64,000 nucleotides of DNA from an uncultured Paracoccaceae bacterium. GTDB lineage: Bacteria; Pseudomonadota; Alphaproteobacteria; Rhodobacterales; Rhodobacteraceae. The DNA lies in assembly GCA_937138255.1 (NCBI GenBank), contig CAKZOU010000065.1, forward strand, positions 1 to 64,000, written 5' to 3'. The notes beneath the pieces are model-generated. The model did not search any database. It was not told the DNA's origin and saw nothing but the letters and a program-made list of their open reading frames with translations. Made by a program: the position numbers and the translations under genes. The first letter of the stretch is position 1. Every line of letters begins with the position of its first letter. Shown here piece by piece: positions 1 to 9,717 of this stretch.

Positions 1-2
1 CC

Positions 3-1121
3 TCAGACGCGCATCGGCATGACGACGTAGACGGCGCTTGTGTCATTGCCTTCGCGCATCAGGGCCGGATCGCCGGAGGAATTGAACATGAAGACGGCGT
101 TTTCACGGTCGACCTGGCTGGCAATCTCAAGAAGATACTTGGCGTTGAAGCCGATCTCGAGCCGCTCGTCGCCATAGGCCACGGCCAGCTCTTCCTCGGC
201 GGCGCCGCTGTCGGGCGAGTTGACCGAGAGGACAAGGCGATCCTCATCAAGGCTCAGCTTCACGGCGCGGGAACGTTCGGAGGACACGGTCGCCACACGG
301 TCGACAGCCTTGGCAAACTCGGCGGCATCGACCTCGAGGCGGCGGGTGTTGCCGGAGGGGATGACGCGGGTGTAATCGGGGAATGTCCCGTCGATGACCT
401 TGGAGGTGAGCGTGATGTCGGGGGTCGCAAAGCGGACCTTGGTTTCCGAGACGCTGACCGCGATTTTCATCTCGTCGTCTTCGAGAAGCTTGCGCAATTC
501 GCCGACCGTCTTGCGAGGGACGATCACGCCGGGCATTCCGGCCGCGCCCTCGGGCAGATCGGCGTCGATGCGGGCAAGGCGGTGGCCGTCGGTCGCCACA
601 CAGCGGAGAACCTTGCCGCCATCGCTATCGGAGACGTGCATATAGACGCCGTTGAGATAGTAGCGGGTTTCTTCGGTCGAGATCGCAAACTTCGACTTGT
701 CGAACAACCGCCGCAGGACCGGCGCCGGGGCCGAGAAGTTGGAGGCATAGTCGGACGAAGCCATGACCGGAAAATCTTCGCGCGGCAGGGTGGCGAGCGA
801 GAAGCTCGAGCGGCCCGCTTCGATATTCAACCGGCCGGTGGCGCCATTTTCGGTGAGGGTCACGAGCGCCCCGTCGGGAAGTTTGCGGACGATCTCGTTG
901 AGCATCACGGCGGCGACCGTCGTGGCGCCCGGCCGCTCGACCTTGGCCGGGGCGCGGTCGACCACTTCGATATCGAGGTCGGTGGCGCGAAACTGGACTG
1001 TATCGCCCTCGGCCTCGATCAGAACGTTGGCGAGGATCGGAATGGTGTTGCGCCGCTCGACGACCGACTGGGCCTGAGCCACCGCTTTGAGAAGGGCTGC
1101 GCGTTCAATTGAGAATTTCAT
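3..1121 (-). CDS. dnaN: DNA polymerase III beta sliding clamp
   Basis: The 372-residue product is the ring-shaped clamp that tethers the replicative polymerase to DNA; the length is normal for the family. The N-terminus MKFSIERAALLKAVAQAQ and the C-terminal MPMRV are typical beta-clamp ends. The chosen ATG at 1121 has a GGAG ribosome binding site about 8 bases upstream. An in-frame ATG at 1142 would add seven residues (MECGARK) absent from the usual N-terminus and was rejected. The gene lies downstream of dnaA on the same strand, the usual order, with a 112-base gap. The identification is secure. Confidence 0.97.
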   Translation of the reverse strand: MKFSIERAALLKAVAQAQSVVERRNTIPILANVLIEAEGDTVQFRATDLDIEVVDRAPAKVERPGATTVAAVMLNEIVRKLPDGALVTLTENGATGRLNIEAGRSSFSLATLPREDFPVMASSDYASNFSAPAPVLRRLFDKSKFAISTEETRYYLNGVYMHVSDSDGGKVLRCVATDGHRLARIDADLPEGAAGMPGVIVPRKTVGELRKLLEDDEMKIAVSVSETKVRFATPDITLTSKVIDGTFPDYTRVIPSGNTRRLEVDAAEFAKAVDRVATVSSERSRAVKLSLDEDRLVLSVNSPDSGAAEEELAVAYGDERLEIGFNAKYLLEIASQVDRENAVFMFNSSGDPALMREGNDTSAVYVVMPMRV

Positions 1122-1161
1122 TTTTCTTGCTCCGCATTCCACGGCACTGCGCCGGTCGGGA

Positions 1162-1184
1162 GGGAAAACCTAGCGGTTTTTCCC
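1162..1184. other. Inverted repeat between dnaA and dnaN
   Basis: GGGAAAACC and GGTTTTTCCC flank a four-base TAGC loop, giving a 9-bp stem with one bulged base. On the transcribed minus strand the stem is not followed by a T run, so this is not a classical intrinsic terminator. It could be an mRNA processing or attenuation element between dnaA and dnaN. Its function is inferred only from position. Confidence 0.4.
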
Positions 1185-1233
1185 CCAGAGGCTCAAGTGC
1201 TTTTCTCAACTGTCGAAGAGGTTTGCTGCGGCG

Positions 1234-2580
1234 TCAAGCTTCGAGCGAGCGGCGCAAGAGCTCCAGATCGTCGGCGATCTGGCTATCCTTGTTGCGCAGC
1301 TCTTCGATCCGCTTGACCCCGTGCATGACCGTTGTGTGATCGCGCCCGCCGAAACGGCGGCCGATTTCCGGCAGCGAACGGCTGGTCAGCTGCTTGGCGA
1401 GATACATCGCCACCTGACGCGGGCGGGCATAGGTGCGGACGCGCTTGGGGCCGATCATGTCGGAGAGGCGGATGTTGTAATGCTCGCTGACCTTGCGCTG
1501 AATCTCCTCGACCGTGACCTTGCGATCCGAGGCCTTGAGGATATCGGCAAGGCAATCCTGCGTCAGTTCGAGCGAGATCTCGCGGCCAACGAGGCTGGCG
1601 AAGGCGAAGAGGCGGGTCAGCGCGCCTTCGAGAACGCGGACGTTCGTCGAGATGCGGTGGGCGAGGAATTCCAGCACCCCATCGGCCAGAACGAGGCCCG
1701 GATACTGGGCCTGATAGAAATGCGCCTTAGTCTGGAGGATGCCGAGGCGCAGCTCGTAATCGGTCGGGTGAAGATCGACCACAAGGCCGCACTGAAGCCG
1801 CGAGCGGATGCGATCCTCGAGATCCTTGATCTCGCCGGGGGCGCGGTCGGCTGAGATGATGATCTGCTTCTGGCCATCCACCAAGGCGTTGAACGTATGG
1901 AAGAATTCTTCCTGCGTGCTGTCTTTGCCGGCGATGAACTGAACGTCATCGACCATCAGCACATCCACCGAGCGGAACATTTGCTTGAAGTCGATCATCT
2001 TGCGTTCGCGCAGCGCGGTGATGAAGCGGTACATGAATTGCTCGGCCGAGAGATACAGCACATTCAGATCGGGCTGGCGGCGCTGAAGTTCGTGGGCGAT
2101 GGCGTGCATCAGGTGCGTTTTGCCGAGACCAACGCCGCCATAAAGGAAGAGCGGGTTAAAGGTGACCGGGCCGCCTTCGGCCACGCGGCGGGCAGCGGCA
2201 TGGGCAAGCTCGTTAGGCTTGCCGACGACAAAGGTGTCGAAAGTGAAACGCGAATCGAGCGGTGCGCCGGGAATCTCGTCGGAGTCGGCAGCGGCTTGGG
2301 CAACAGGCCGGCTCTGGGCCACAGCGCGCGTTCCGCTGGTCGACGGCACGGCAAAACTCAGGCGCTGCACGGCGGCACCGGCACGGTTGAGCTGATAGAG
2401 AATCTGATCACCGAAATTCTGGGCGACATAATTGCCGATGAAGTTGGTCGGAACATGGAAGATCGCAACGCCATCGCCAAGCTTGGCGAACTCGAGGGGT
2501 TCGATCCAGTTCGAATAGCTATTCGCTCCGAGCGTGCCGCGAAGGATATCGCGGACGTCCCCCCAAATTTCGTTCGTCAT
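1234..2580 (-). CDS. dnaA: Chromosomal replication initiator DnaA
   Basis: DnaA binds DnaA boxes at the origin and opens the duplex using ATP. The 448-residue protein has the N-terminal DnaB-interaction domain (about 1-80), a variable Ala/Ser-rich linker, an AAA+ domain with Walker A GGVGLGKTH at 148-156 and Walker B VLMVDDVQF, and the C-terminal helix-turn-helix signature GGRDHTTVMHGVKRIEEL. The reading frame also begins at a TTG at 2586, two codons earlier. The ATG at 2580, giving MTNEIWG, is preferred. dnaN follows on the same strand. Confidence 0.97.
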   Translation of the reverse strand: MTNEIWGDVRDILRGTLGANSYSNWIEPLEFAKLGDGVAIFHVPTNFIGNYVAQNFGDQILYQLNRAGAAVQRLSFAVPSTSGTRAVAQSRPVAQAAADSDEIPGAPLDSRFTFDTFVVGKPNELAHAAARRVAEGGPVTFNPLFLYGGVGLGKTHLMHAIAHELQRRQPDLNVLYLSAEQFMYRFITALRERKMIDFKQMFRSVDVLMVDDVQFIAGKDSTQEEFFHTFNALVDGQKQIIISADRAPGEIKDLEDRIRSRLQCGLVVDLHPTDYELRLGILQTKAHFYQAQYPGLVLADGVLEFLAHRISTNVRVLEGALTRLFAFASLVGREISLELTQDCLADILKASDRKVTVEEIQRKVSEHYNIRLSDMIGPKRVRTYARPRQVAMYLAKQLTSRSLPEIGRRFGGRDHTTVMHGVKRIEELRNKDSQIADDLELLRRSLEA

Positions 2581-3010
2581 CTTCAACCTGTCCCGTTCTC
2601 TATTCTTTCCGGGTTATACGGCCCCGGCCCGACGGTTCACTCTGCCTGTCTCAAAGCGTCACAAGGCCTTTGGCCAAGCTGTCCCGACGCCGAAACATGG
2701 CTCCTTGGGGGAAAGGTGGAATACCACCTTATCATCTGGCGCGCTGCCGGACCTTAGGCCTCTGAGCAGAAACCACGCATCTCGCATAGTCGCGAAATGG
2801 TACACCAAACAAAAACTGCAGGGGTCAATGCCTGAAGGCCAATCTGTCCCTGCGCCACCCTGTTCCCCCAGGAACGATGTGAATCGCAATAGCAAGCTAG
2901 CAAGTCGGATTGGGCTCCATCAACACAACAACGCGCTTGACTCTGGGTTTGGTGAAAAAGAATCTCCCCGCCCCCTATTGCCGCCACGAATGTATGGCCA
3001 GGACGGACGC
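2581..3010. promoter_or_regulatory. Non-coding dnaA upstream region
   Basis: About 430 bases between dnaA and the rpsT terminator carry no credible gene, although both strands hold fortuitous open frames. The region should contain the dnaA promoter(s), reading leftwards. Three GANTC sites lie within 84 bases: 2881-2885, 2939-2943 and 2960-2964. GANTC is the CcrM methylation target in alphaproteobacteria. No good match to the DnaA box TTATNCACA was found on either strand, so there is no support for calling this an origin. No convincing -35/-10 pair could be fixed by eye. Confidence 0.55.
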
Positions 3011-3011
3011 A

Positions 3012-3043
3012 AAGAGGGCGCGCCGAGACCGGCACGCCCTCTT
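3012..3043 (-). terminator. Rho-independent-like terminator of rpsT
   Basis: A 14-bp stem (3012-3025 with 3030-3043, one mismatch) closes a four-base loop 31 bases after the rpsT stop codon. On the minus strand the stem ends in TCTTTG, a short T-rich tail. The strength of the hairpin and its position make it the likely end of the rpsT transcript and an insulator between rpsT and dnaA. Confidence 0.8.
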
Positions 3044-3073
3044 GGATCAACGGTAGCCGAGGCTATCGAAGAA

Positions 3074-3337
3074 TCAGTTGATCGCCTTAACGCGCGAGGC
3101 AAGACGCGACATCTTGCGGGCGGCGGTGTTCTTGTGAACGACGCCTTTGGTGACGCCACGCATCAGCTCGGGCTGAGCGGCGCGCAGGGCGGCGGCGGCG
3201 GCATCCTTGTCGCCCGAAGCGATCGCTTCTTCGACTTTGCGCAGGAAGGTGCGGATGCGCGAACGGCGCATCTTGTTGATTGCAAAACGGGTTTCGCTCT
3301 GGCGAGCGCGTTTCTTGGACTGGGGCGTATTTGCCAT
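3074..3337 (-). CDS. rpsT: 30S ribosomal protein S20
   Basis: The 87-residue, Lys/Arg-rich protein begins [15 protein letters not shown], the classic S20 N-terminus, and carries the conserved [16 protein letters not shown] segment near the C-terminus. S20 binds 16S rRNA early in 30S assembly. An AGGGA ribosome binding site lies about 8 bases before the ATG. The gene is monocistronic by appearance, with a strong hairpin 31 bases downstream. The rpsT-dnaA neighbourhood is common in Rhodobacterales. Confidence 0.97.
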   Translation of the reverse strand: MANTPQSKKRARQSETRFAINKMRRSRIRTFLRKVEEAIASGDKDAAAAALRAAQPELMRGVTKGVVHKNTAARKMSRLASRVKAIN

Positions 3338-3444
3338 GTTTCGGTTCCCTTAGGTTCGGGTCAATGTTCAATAGCTGCGCAATCGGCCCGACCGGGTTTT
3401 AGAACCGGCTGATTCTGGCCTAAGCGGGCCTCACGCGCATGGAT

Positions 3445-3471
3445 GGGGCGGCTATAACCATAGAACGCCCC
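3445..3471 (-). terminator. Possible terminator hairpin after enoyl-CoA hydratase gene
   Basis: GGGGCG (3445-3450) pairs with CGCCCC (3466-3471), and inside it CTAT pairs with ATAG around an AACC loop. It lies 23 bases past the stop of the enoyl-CoA hydratase gene. There is no T run after it, so a role as terminator is tentative. Confidence 0.35.
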
Positions 3472-3493
3472 GCTTGGAAAGCCCTAAAGCGCC

Positions 3494-4270
3494 TTATCTG
3501 TCGCGGAATTGGGCTTCGCGCTTTTCAAGGAAGGCGGCCATGCCCTCTTTCTGATCCTCGGTCGCGAAGAGCGCATAGAAGAGCGCGCGTTCAACGCGCA
3601 GGCCCTCGGCCAGCGAGGTTTCGAAGGCGGCATTGACGGCCTCTTTGGCGGCGGCGGCGGCCAGAAGCGATTTCTCGGTGATCTTCACCGCGGCAGCGAG
3701 CGCCTCTTCCTTCAGTTTCTTGACCGGAACGACGCGCGAGACGAGGCCGCAACGTTCGGCTTCGGCGGCATCCATGAAACGGCCTGTCAGGTGCATATCC
3801 ATCGCCTTGGCCTTGCCGACATAGCGCGGCAAACGCTGCGATCCGCCGAGGCCGGCGATGACGCCGAGGTTGATCTCGGGCTGGCCGAATTTGGCGTTTT
3901 CAGCAGCGATGATGAAATCGCACATCATGGCCAGCTCGCAGCCACCGCCCAGCGCATAGCCCGACACGGCCGCAATGATCGGCTTGCGGGTCTTGTTGAA
4001 ACGCTCGCCCTCGTTGGCGAAAAGTTTTTCGGTGTAAACATCCACGAAAGACTTTTCCGACATCATCGAGATATCGGCGCCCGCCGCGAAGGCCTTTTCC
4101 GATCCGGTGATGACGATGCAGCGCACCTTGTCGTTGGCGTCGGCCTCTTCCAGCGCATCACACAGCTCTTGCAGGAGAGTGAGGTTGAGGGCGTTCAGGG
4201 CATCGGGGCGGTTGAGGGTGATGTAGGACACATAGTCGTGCATCTCTACGATCAGGGTTTCATAAGCCAT
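3494..4270 (-). CDS. Enoyl-CoA hydratase/isomerase family protein
   Basis: This 258-residue crotonase-fold protein should hydrate 2-trans-enoyl-CoA in fatty acid beta-oxidation. Visible signatures are [14 protein letters not shown] near residue 16, the oxyanion-hole region [10 protein letters not shown], the second oxyanion segment [16 protein letters not shown], and the two expected catalytic glutamates, in CELAMMCD and in FGQPEINLG. The length matches short-chain enoyl-CoA hydratases (about 257-260). It lies alone between rpsT and mutM. Exact chain-length preference cannot be read from sequence. Confidence 0.9.
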   Translation of the reverse strand: MAYETLIVEMHDYVSYITLNRPDALNALNLTLLQELCDALEEADANDKVRCIVITGSEKAFAAGADISMMSEKSFVDVYTEKLFANEGERFNKTRKPIIAAVSGYALGGGCELAMMCDFIIAAENAKFGQPEINLGVIAGLGGSQRLPRYVGKAKAMDMHLTGRFMDAAEAERCGLVSRVVPVKKLKEEALAAAVKITEKSLLAAAAAKEAVNAAFETSLAEGLRVERALFYALFATEDQKEGMAAFLEKREAQFRDR

Positions 4271-4332
4271 CTTCGGGCCTTCTGTTATGAGCAGTCGGGC
4301 CAGTGCTTAGCATTGCGGCCGCCGCGATCAAG

Positions 4333-5202
4333 CTATCTTTGACAGCGCGGGCAATAGAAGGTCGACCGACCGCCCTGAACGATGCTGTGCACGGTGCCGT
4401 CGCAGCCGGGCGTCACGCAAGGGGCGCCTTCGCGGTCGTAGACCCTGAAAACGTGTTGAAAATAACCGAGTTCGCCATCGGCCTGCCGATAGTCTTTCAG
4501 CGATGATCCGCCCGCCTCGATCGCCTCGGACAGCACCTCGCGGATGATAGGCACAAGCCCGCCGACCCGCGCCTCGGAAATCTGCCCGGCCTTGCGGCGG
4601 GGGTTGATTCCGGCCCGATGGAGCACTTCGCAGACATAGATATTTCCGAGGCCCGAGACGATTCTCTGATCGAGAAGCGCGGTTTTTATCGGGCTTCCTT
4701 TGCCTTTCAGGCGGGCGGCCAGATAGGGGCCGTCAAAGCTGTTGCCCAAGGGTTCGGGGCCGAGATCGCGCAAGAGCCAGTGATCCTCGGCGGCTGCGGT
4801 GTCGAGGAGGTCCATCGCGCCGAAGCGGCGGGCATCGTTGAAGGTCACCCGCGCGCCGCCTTCGAGATCCAGGACGACGTGATCGTGCTTTTGCGGTTCG
4901 GGATGATCGTCAGTGACGCCGACGTCTTGGTGAAACCCCCCAAGAACGCGGCCCGAAACAAGCATCCGGCCCGACATTCCAAGATGAATCAGAAGCGACT
5001 CGCCGGACGACAGATCCGCGAGGATGTATTTCGAGCGGCGGCGCAGGGCGAGGACGCGCTTGCCCTCGAGCCTTTCGCGCATCCCTTCGGGGAAGGGCCA
5101 GCGCAGATCGGGGCGGTTGATCTGCGCCCGCTCGATCACGCGGCCCTCCATCGCGGGCAACAAACCGCGGCGGACCGTCTCGACTTCGGGCAATTCGGGC
5201 AT
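4333..5202 (-). CDS. mutM: Formamidopyrimidine-DNA glycosylase
   Basis: MutM excises 8-oxoguanine and formamidopyrimidines by base excision repair. The 289-residue protein begins [14 protein letters not shown], giving the catalytic Pro2 and Glu3 after Met removal. It ends in the zinc finger with Cys pairs CVTPGC and CPRC, and ends QR as usual. The start at 5202 is fixed by the obligatory Pro-Glu N-terminus; an in-frame upstream ATG at 5253 would bury it. The gene is divergent from ubiE with an 84-base shared promoter region. Confidence 0.96.
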   Translation of the reverse strand: MPELPEVETVRRGLLPAMEGRVIERAQINRPDLRWPFPEGMRERLEGKRVLALRRRSKYILADLSSGESLLIHLGMSGRMLVSGRVLGGFHQDVGVTDDHPEPQKHDHVVLDLEGGARVTFNDARRFGAMDLLDTAAAEDHWLLRDLGPEPLGNSFDGPYLAARLKGKGSPIKTALLDQRIVSGLGNIYVCEVLHRAGINPRRKAGQISEARVGGLVPIIREVLSEAIEAGGSSLKDYRQADGELGYFQHVFRVYDREGAPCVTPGCDGTVHSIVQGGRSTFYCPRCQR

Positions 5203-5286
5203 GGCAGGCTTCCTATGGGCGGGGGTCCGGTGTATGCCCCTTTCGGCGCCCATTGTTTCGGCCCCGATTATTCACGGCAAGAGGCC

Positions 5287-6039
5287 ATGACGGAAACAGC
5301 AGACAGAACAACGCATTTCGGCTTTGAGACCGTTCGGGAAGAGGAAAAAGCCGGCCGCGTGCAGGGCGTTTTCACTTCGGTCGCCTCGAAATACGATGTG
5401 ATGAACGATGTCATGAGCCTTGGCATTCACCGCGTCTGGAAAGACGCGATGATGGATTGGCTCGCGCCGCGGCCGGGGCAGAAGCTTTTGGATGTTGCGG
5501 GCGGCACGGGCGATATTTCCTTCCGCTTCCTCAAGCGTGCGGGCCGCGGCCATGCGACCGTGCTTGATCTGACCGAATCGATGCTGGTCGAGGGGCGCAA
5601 GCGGGCCGAGGCGGCGGACATGGCCCAGAGCCTCGACTGGGTGGTGGGCGATGCGATGGCCCTGCCCTTCGCCGACAATACATTCGACGTTTACACCATC
5701 AGCTTTGGCATCCGGAATGTGACGCGCCCACAAGAGGCGCTGAACGAGGCCTATCGCGTCTTGCGCCCCGGCGGGCGGCTCATGGTTCTGGAATTCAGCC
5801 AGCTGCCCAATCCGATGATGCAGAAGGCCTATGATCTTTATTCCTTCAACGTGATCCCCCGCATGGGGCAGGCCATCGCCAATGATCGCGACAGCTATCA
5901 GTATCTCGTTGAATCGATCCGCAAGTTTCCCGATCAGGAGACCTTCCTCGGCATGGTGAAGACCGCCGGTTTCGGCAACGCCGCCTATCGCAATCTGTCG
6001 CTCGGCATCGCCTGCCTGCATTCGGGATGGAAGATCTAG
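5287..6039 (+). CDS. ubiE: Ubiquinone/menaquinone biosynthesis C-methyltransferase UbiE
   Basis: UbiE is a SAM-dependent methyltransferase that C-methylates the benzoquinol ring of the ubiquinone precursor. The 250-residue protein has the SAM motif [16 protein letters not shown] at 67-81, the family signature [17 protein letters not shown] at 36-52 and the second UbiE signature [15 protein letters not shown]. The ATG at 5287 gives [16 protein letters not shown]. The longer open frame to the left is antisense to mutM and was discarded. It is immediately followed by ubiB, one base after its stop. Confidence 0.96.
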   Translation: MTETADRTTHFGFETVREEEKAGRVQGVFTSVASKYDVMNDVMSLGIHRVWKDAMMDWLAPRPGQKLLDVAGGTGDISFRFLKRAGRGHATVLDLTESMLVEGRKRAEAADMAQSLDWVVGDAMALPFADNTFDVYTISFGIRNVTRPQEALNEAYRVLRPGGRLMVLEFSQLPNPMMQKAYDLYSFNVIPRMGQAIANDRDSYQYLVESIRKFPDQETFLGMVKTAGFGNAAYRNLSLGIACLHSGWKI

Positions 6040-6040
6040 G

Positions 6041-7576
6041 ATGCGCGGGCCCCATAATATCTGGCGGCTGATCCGCACCGGCGCGACGCTTGAGCGGGCG
6101 GGGGCGATGAACGTCGTGCTCGACGCTTTCGAGGCCGGGCCGATGCTGCGCTTTGCGGCGCGGACCTTTGCGCTGCCGTTCAAGTGGCTCGGCTATCGCG
6201 GCGATCCTTCGCTGCCGCCGGCGACGCGGGCGATCACGGCGCTGGGGCCGGCCTATATCAAATTCGGCCAGATCCTTTCGACCCGCCCCGATGTGGTGGG
6301 CGATGATCTCGCCAAAGAGCTTCGGGTTCTGCAAGACAAGCTGCCGCCGTTTTCGACCGATGCGGCCAAGGCCGAGATCGAGCGTGAGCTGGGGGTCAAT
6401 GTTGACGAGGTGTTCAGTACCTTCTCCGAGCCCATCGCCGCCGCCTCGATTGCACAGGTGCACCGTGCGACCCTGAAGGCCACGGGCGAGGATGTGGCGG
6501 TCAAGGTTCTCCGCCCCGGGATCGAGCGCGCCTTTCAGCGCGATATCGACGCCTTCTATTTCGCGGCCAATGTGATCGAGTTTCTCTCGCCCTCATCCCG
6601 CCGCCTGAGGCCGCTCGATGTGATCCGGCATTTCGACGGGGTGGTTCAGGGCGAGCTCGACCTGCGGCTTGAAAGCGCCGGCGCATCCGAGTTTGCCGAG
6701 AACACCAAGGGCGATCCGGGGTTCACGGTGCCCAAGATCAAATGGGGACTGTCGTCGCGGCGGGTGATGACGCTTGATTGGGCGGAAGGGGTCAACGCAG
6801 GCGACAACGCCGCGATTGATGCCGCCAGGCACGACCGTGTGGCAATCGCCGCGCGCATTCTGCAGATTTTCCTGCAGCACGCGCTGCGCGACGGGTTCTT
6901 CCACGCCGATATGCATCAGGGCAACCTCAAGGTCGCCCCGAATGGCGATGTGGTGGCCTTTGATTTCGGGATCATGGGGCGGATCGACGAATATACCCGC
7001 CGTGTCTATGCCGAGATCCTCTACGGCTTCATCAAGCGCGATTATGTGCGCGTGGCGCAGGTGCATTTCGAGGCGGGATACGTTCCGGCCGACCGCGACG
7101 TGGACGAGTTTGCCAATGCCCTGCGGGCCGTGGGCGAGCCAATCTTCGGCATGGACGCAAGCCGTATCTCGATGGGACGGCTTCTGGCCTATCTCTTTGA
7201 AGTCACAGAGCGTTTCGGGATGCAGACGCGGACCGAGCTGATCCTTCTGCAGCGCACGATGGTGGTGGTCGAGGGCGTGGCGCGGTCGCTCGATCCGCAT
7301 ATCAACATCTGGGAAGTCGCCCGCCCCGTGGTCGAAGCCTATATCAAGGACAGCATCGGCCCGAAGGCCGCGATCCGCGATGCGATCCGCACGATGCGGG
7401 TCTTGTCGCGGTTTGGGCCGAAGCTGCCGAAGCTGGCCGAGGAGTTGCTCAGTCGGCAAGGCAAGGCCGAGCCCGAGCCTGAAGGGCCGAGCCTATGGCT
7501 TGCGGCATCGCTGATCCTTCTAGGCGCAGCTGCGGCGACAGCAGGCTTCATCCTGTCGATCAGCGTCTGGGGCTAG
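6041..7576 (+). CDS. ubiB: Ubiquinone biosynthesis regulatory kinase-like protein UbiB
   Basis: This 511-residue ABC1/ADCK-type atypical kinase supports ubiquinone biosynthesis. It shows the KxGQ motif (YIKFGQ, 72-77), the Ala-rich loop AAASIAQVHRA (133-143), an ATP-binding Lys in VAVKVLRP, and HADMHQGN with DFG (around 287-310) in the catalytic loop. The C-terminal 30 residues are hydrophobic and end SISVWG, fitting the usual membrane anchor. Its start is one base after the ubiE stop, so the two are almost certainly co-translated. Confidence 0.95.
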   Translation: MRGPHNIWRLIRTGATLERAGAMNVVLDAFEAGPMLRFAARTFALPFKWLGYRGDPSLPPATRAITALGPAYIKFGQILSTRPDVVGDDLAKELRVLQDKLPPFSTDAAKAEIERELGVNVDEVFSTFSEPIAAASIAQVHRATLKATGEDVAVKVLRPGIERAFQRDIDAFYFAANVIEFLSPSSRRLRPLDVIRHFDGVVQGELDLRLESAGASEFAENTKGDPGFTVPKIKWGLSSRRVMTLDWAEGVNAGDNAAIDAARHDRVAIAARILQIFLQHALRDGFFHADMHQGNLKVAPNGDVVAFDFGIMGRIDEYTRRVYAEILYGFIKRDYVRVAQVHFEAGYVPADRDVDEFANALRAVGEPIFGMDASRISMGRLLAYLFEVTERFGMQTRTELILLQRTMVVVEGVARSLDPHINIWEVARPVVEAYIKDSIGPKAAIRDAIRTMRVLSRFGPKLPKLAEELLSRQGKAEPEPEGPSLWLAASLILLGAAAATAGFILSISVWG

Positions 7577-7584
7577 GCGCGCGA

Positions 7585-8235
7585 CTAGACGCCTGCGCGC
7601 ACGCCTGTAACCTCGGAAAATGGCACTTCGATTCCGCCGGGCAGGGTAAAGACGAGCCCGTCATCGCCCGCCCGGACTTCGCTGACGCGTGCATAGACGG
7701 CGGCCGGTGTCTCCTCATAGCTCGCGTCGGCCGCATCCCGAACCGAGAACCGATAAAGCCCCTCCGAAAGGCGCTGGCCGTAGGCATCGGTTCCGTCCCA
7801 ATCCACGCTTGCCGCACCCGGAGGAATCGGCCCGGTCGCAACCACTGCGCCGCCTGCATCGCGCACGATCAGCGCCAGGGATTCGGCGCGGCGTGCGGCG
7901 GGGATTTCGATTGTCAGCGGATCGCCCGCAAAGGACGCGGGGGCAACGGCCAAGACATCCTTGCCGATCCACTGCGCCGCCTGTCCAAGGCCACTTCCGC
8001 CCAGAAGTTCGCTCAGATCGGAGAGGATCTGGTTGGTACGAACCTGTTGCTCCACACCTGAGAAAGTGGCGAGCTGAACGGCGTAGTCGGATGAATCGAT
8101 CGGGTTGAGCGGATCCTGGTTCTGCATCTGAACGGTCAGCATTTTGAGGAATGTCTCAAAATCCGAGCTGATTGTAGCGGACTTTCGGGGCGAAGAAAGC
8201 GCGGCGGGCGCTGCCGAATTGGGTTGGATCTCCAT
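7585..8235 (-). CDS. flgD: Flagellar hook capping protein FlgD
   Basis: FlgD is the cap that guides hook-subunit assembly and is exported by the flagellar type III system. The 216-residue protein contains the signature FLKMLTVQMQNQDPLNPIDS followed by YAVQLATFSGVEQQVRTN in its first 70 residues. The remainder is the usual FlgD beta-domain (FLGD Ig-like region with DWDGTDAYGQRLSEGLYRF). It ends eight bases before the convergent ubiB stop and follows fliK closely, an operon that would co-express hook length control and hook cap. Confidence 0.93.
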   Translation of the reverse strand: MEIQPNSAAPAALSSPRKSATISSDFETFLKMLTVQMQNQDPLNPIDSSDYAVQLATFSGVEQQVRTNQILSDLSELLGGSGLGQAAQWIGKDVLAVAPASFAGDPLTIEIPAARRAESLALIVRDAGGAVVATGPIPPGAASVDWDGTDAYGQRLSEGLYRFSVRDAADASYEETPAAVYARVSEVRAGDDGLVFTLPGGIEVPFSEVTGVRAGV

Positions 8236-8244
8236 GACTGCCTC

Positions 8245-9717
8245 CTAAAGCCGCAGGTCCAACCCGCCGGCTCGAGCCGGGCGGCGTGGAGTGATTGTGC
8301 CCGCGTCGGGCAACGGCGCTGTATCCGCTGAGGCGACCTGGACTGGAACATCTGGCTGGCTTTTGTGCCCCTGCTGGTTTTGACCCTGGGCAAAATCAAA
8401 GGCCACTTGCGAATAGCCTTGCTGGCGCAGGTCATTGGTCAGCGCGTCGATATGCCTTCGGATAAGATCAAGCGTTTCAGGACGCTCGACCATGACCGAG
8501 ACGGCAACGCGCGTATCATGTGGGGTCAGTGTCAGCCGAACTTTGCCAAGCTCTTCTGGCTCAAGGGTGATTTCGATGTCGCCACCTTCCGATCGCCGTA
8601 TGGCAACAGCAAGTTGCTGAATGGCGCCGTGCCCCAATCCGGGGCCCGAGGTCGATGCAAAAGCGGGTGTAGCCGACTGGGCAGAGGCGCCCGAGGCGCC
8701 GGAAATCTGACCCTCGGCCTGCCGGATCGCTGTAGCATCCTCAAGGGGAGCCTCGGGCGCCTGAGGCATTGCGAGTGCTGGCTGAGCGGGCCTGTCCTTG
8801 TCGGGCTGTGACGTCTGGGCGCCGCTTGCCTCGAACTTTCGATCCTTTGAAGATTCGTTTGGGCCTTCGTTGCCGCGGAGAGCCTCGGCATCGGCTGACG
8901 GCGGGATATCCTTGGCTCGGGCCGGCAATAGCGGGTCCGTTTTGTCAGGCTTGGCGCCGGCATCGGTCATATCCCGGGGCGCTTCGCGCACTCCTTTGGC
9001 AACGGCTGACTCTGGCAAAGCCTCCTCACCTGCGAGTCCTGGCGCCCGCGCGAGACCCAAGGCTTTGGCTTGCTCCGGCGGCATAGGCTGTGCAGCCGCG
9101 GGGCCGGAGGAGAATGCAACAGGGGCTTCGGCGGGTTGGTCTTGGCTCGCGGAAACCGCCTTGGAGGGCAGAATAGGCCGTGCATTGACGGGGCCCGCAT
9201 CTGTGGCGATCCGGGCGGCAGCCGTCTCAGGGCGCTCGATTCGGGCCCCTTCCGCTCGTGTTTGGCGTGGCTCCTCAGGCGTCTGGCCAATCCGGGAATG
9301 ATCAAGTGGCAGCTGGCCCACCCGCACCTGATCCGATTCCAGCCTCAGTTCAGACAGGGCCATGGGGGTGCCGCGCTCAACAAGATCGCGGGATTCTATC
9401 GGATCGGCCACAACCGGCCCGACCTTGGAGACATCTTCCAGAACCAGGTCAGGCACCTCGGTGGGCATCTGCGCCCCATCAGTCCTGCCTTCGGCAAGAT
9501 TGATCACCGGCACAGAAAACGGCAGACCAACGCCGACCTCCCCCTCCGCCGCGCCCTCTTCGATCCTTGCGGAGATATCCGGTTCGCCGGGATCGACAGC
9601 GCCGGCAAGGTGTCGGGCGAAATCCCGCGCTGCTCGGAAAGGTTGGCCAACGGGCGGCATCGCCACCTCGGAAACATCCGTGGCTGGGGCCTGGGCGAGG
9701 AAGGAATGAATCTGCAT
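8245..9717 (-). CDS. fliK: Flagellar hook-length control protein FliK
   Basis: The 490-residue product has the two-part FliK layout. A long, low-complexity N-terminal part rich in Ala, Pro, Glu and Gln (about 1-370) is followed by a compact C-terminal Flg_hook domain (IEITLEPEELGKVRLTLTP, then LIRRHIDALTNDLRQQGY). The C-terminal domain switches the export apparatus from hook to filament substrates. flgD begins only nine bases after its stop. It diverges from the rod-binding protein gene at 9828, so 9718-9827 should hold back-to-back promoters. Confidence 0.9.
   Translation of the reverse strand: MQIHSFLAQAPATDVSEVAMPPVGQPFRAARDFARHLAGAVDPGEPDISARIEEGAAEGEVGVGLPFSVPVINLAEGRTDGAQMPTEVPDLVLEDVSKVGPVVADPIESRDLVERGTPMALSELRLESDQVRVGQLPLDHSRIGQTPEEPRQTRAEGARIERPETAAARIATDAGPVNARPILPSKAVSASQDQPAEAPVAFSSGPAAAQPMPPEQAKALGLARAPGLAGEEALPESAVAKGVREAPRDMTDAGAKPDKTDPLLPARAKDIPPSADAEALRGNEGPNESSKDRKFEASGAQTSQPDKDRPAQPALAMPQAPEAPLEDATAIRQAEGQISGASGASAQSATPAFASTSGPGLGHGAIQQLAVAIRRSEGGDIEITLEPEELGKVRLTLTPHDTRVAVSVMVERPETLDLIRRHIDALTNDLRQQGYSQVAFDFAQGQNQQGHKSQPDVPVQVASADTAPLPDAGTITPRRPARAGGLDLRL

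Noticed and set aside
2587-3073. Possible replication origin next to dnaA
   Set aside because: No acceptable TTATNCACA DnaA boxes or AT-rich unwinding stretch were found on either strand; in many alphaproteobacteria the origin is not beside dnaA.
2534-3412. Long plus-strand open frame across the dnaA upstream region and rpsT
   Set aside because: It is antisense to dnaA and rpsT for much of its length, has no coding character in the gap, and runs through the rpsT terminator.
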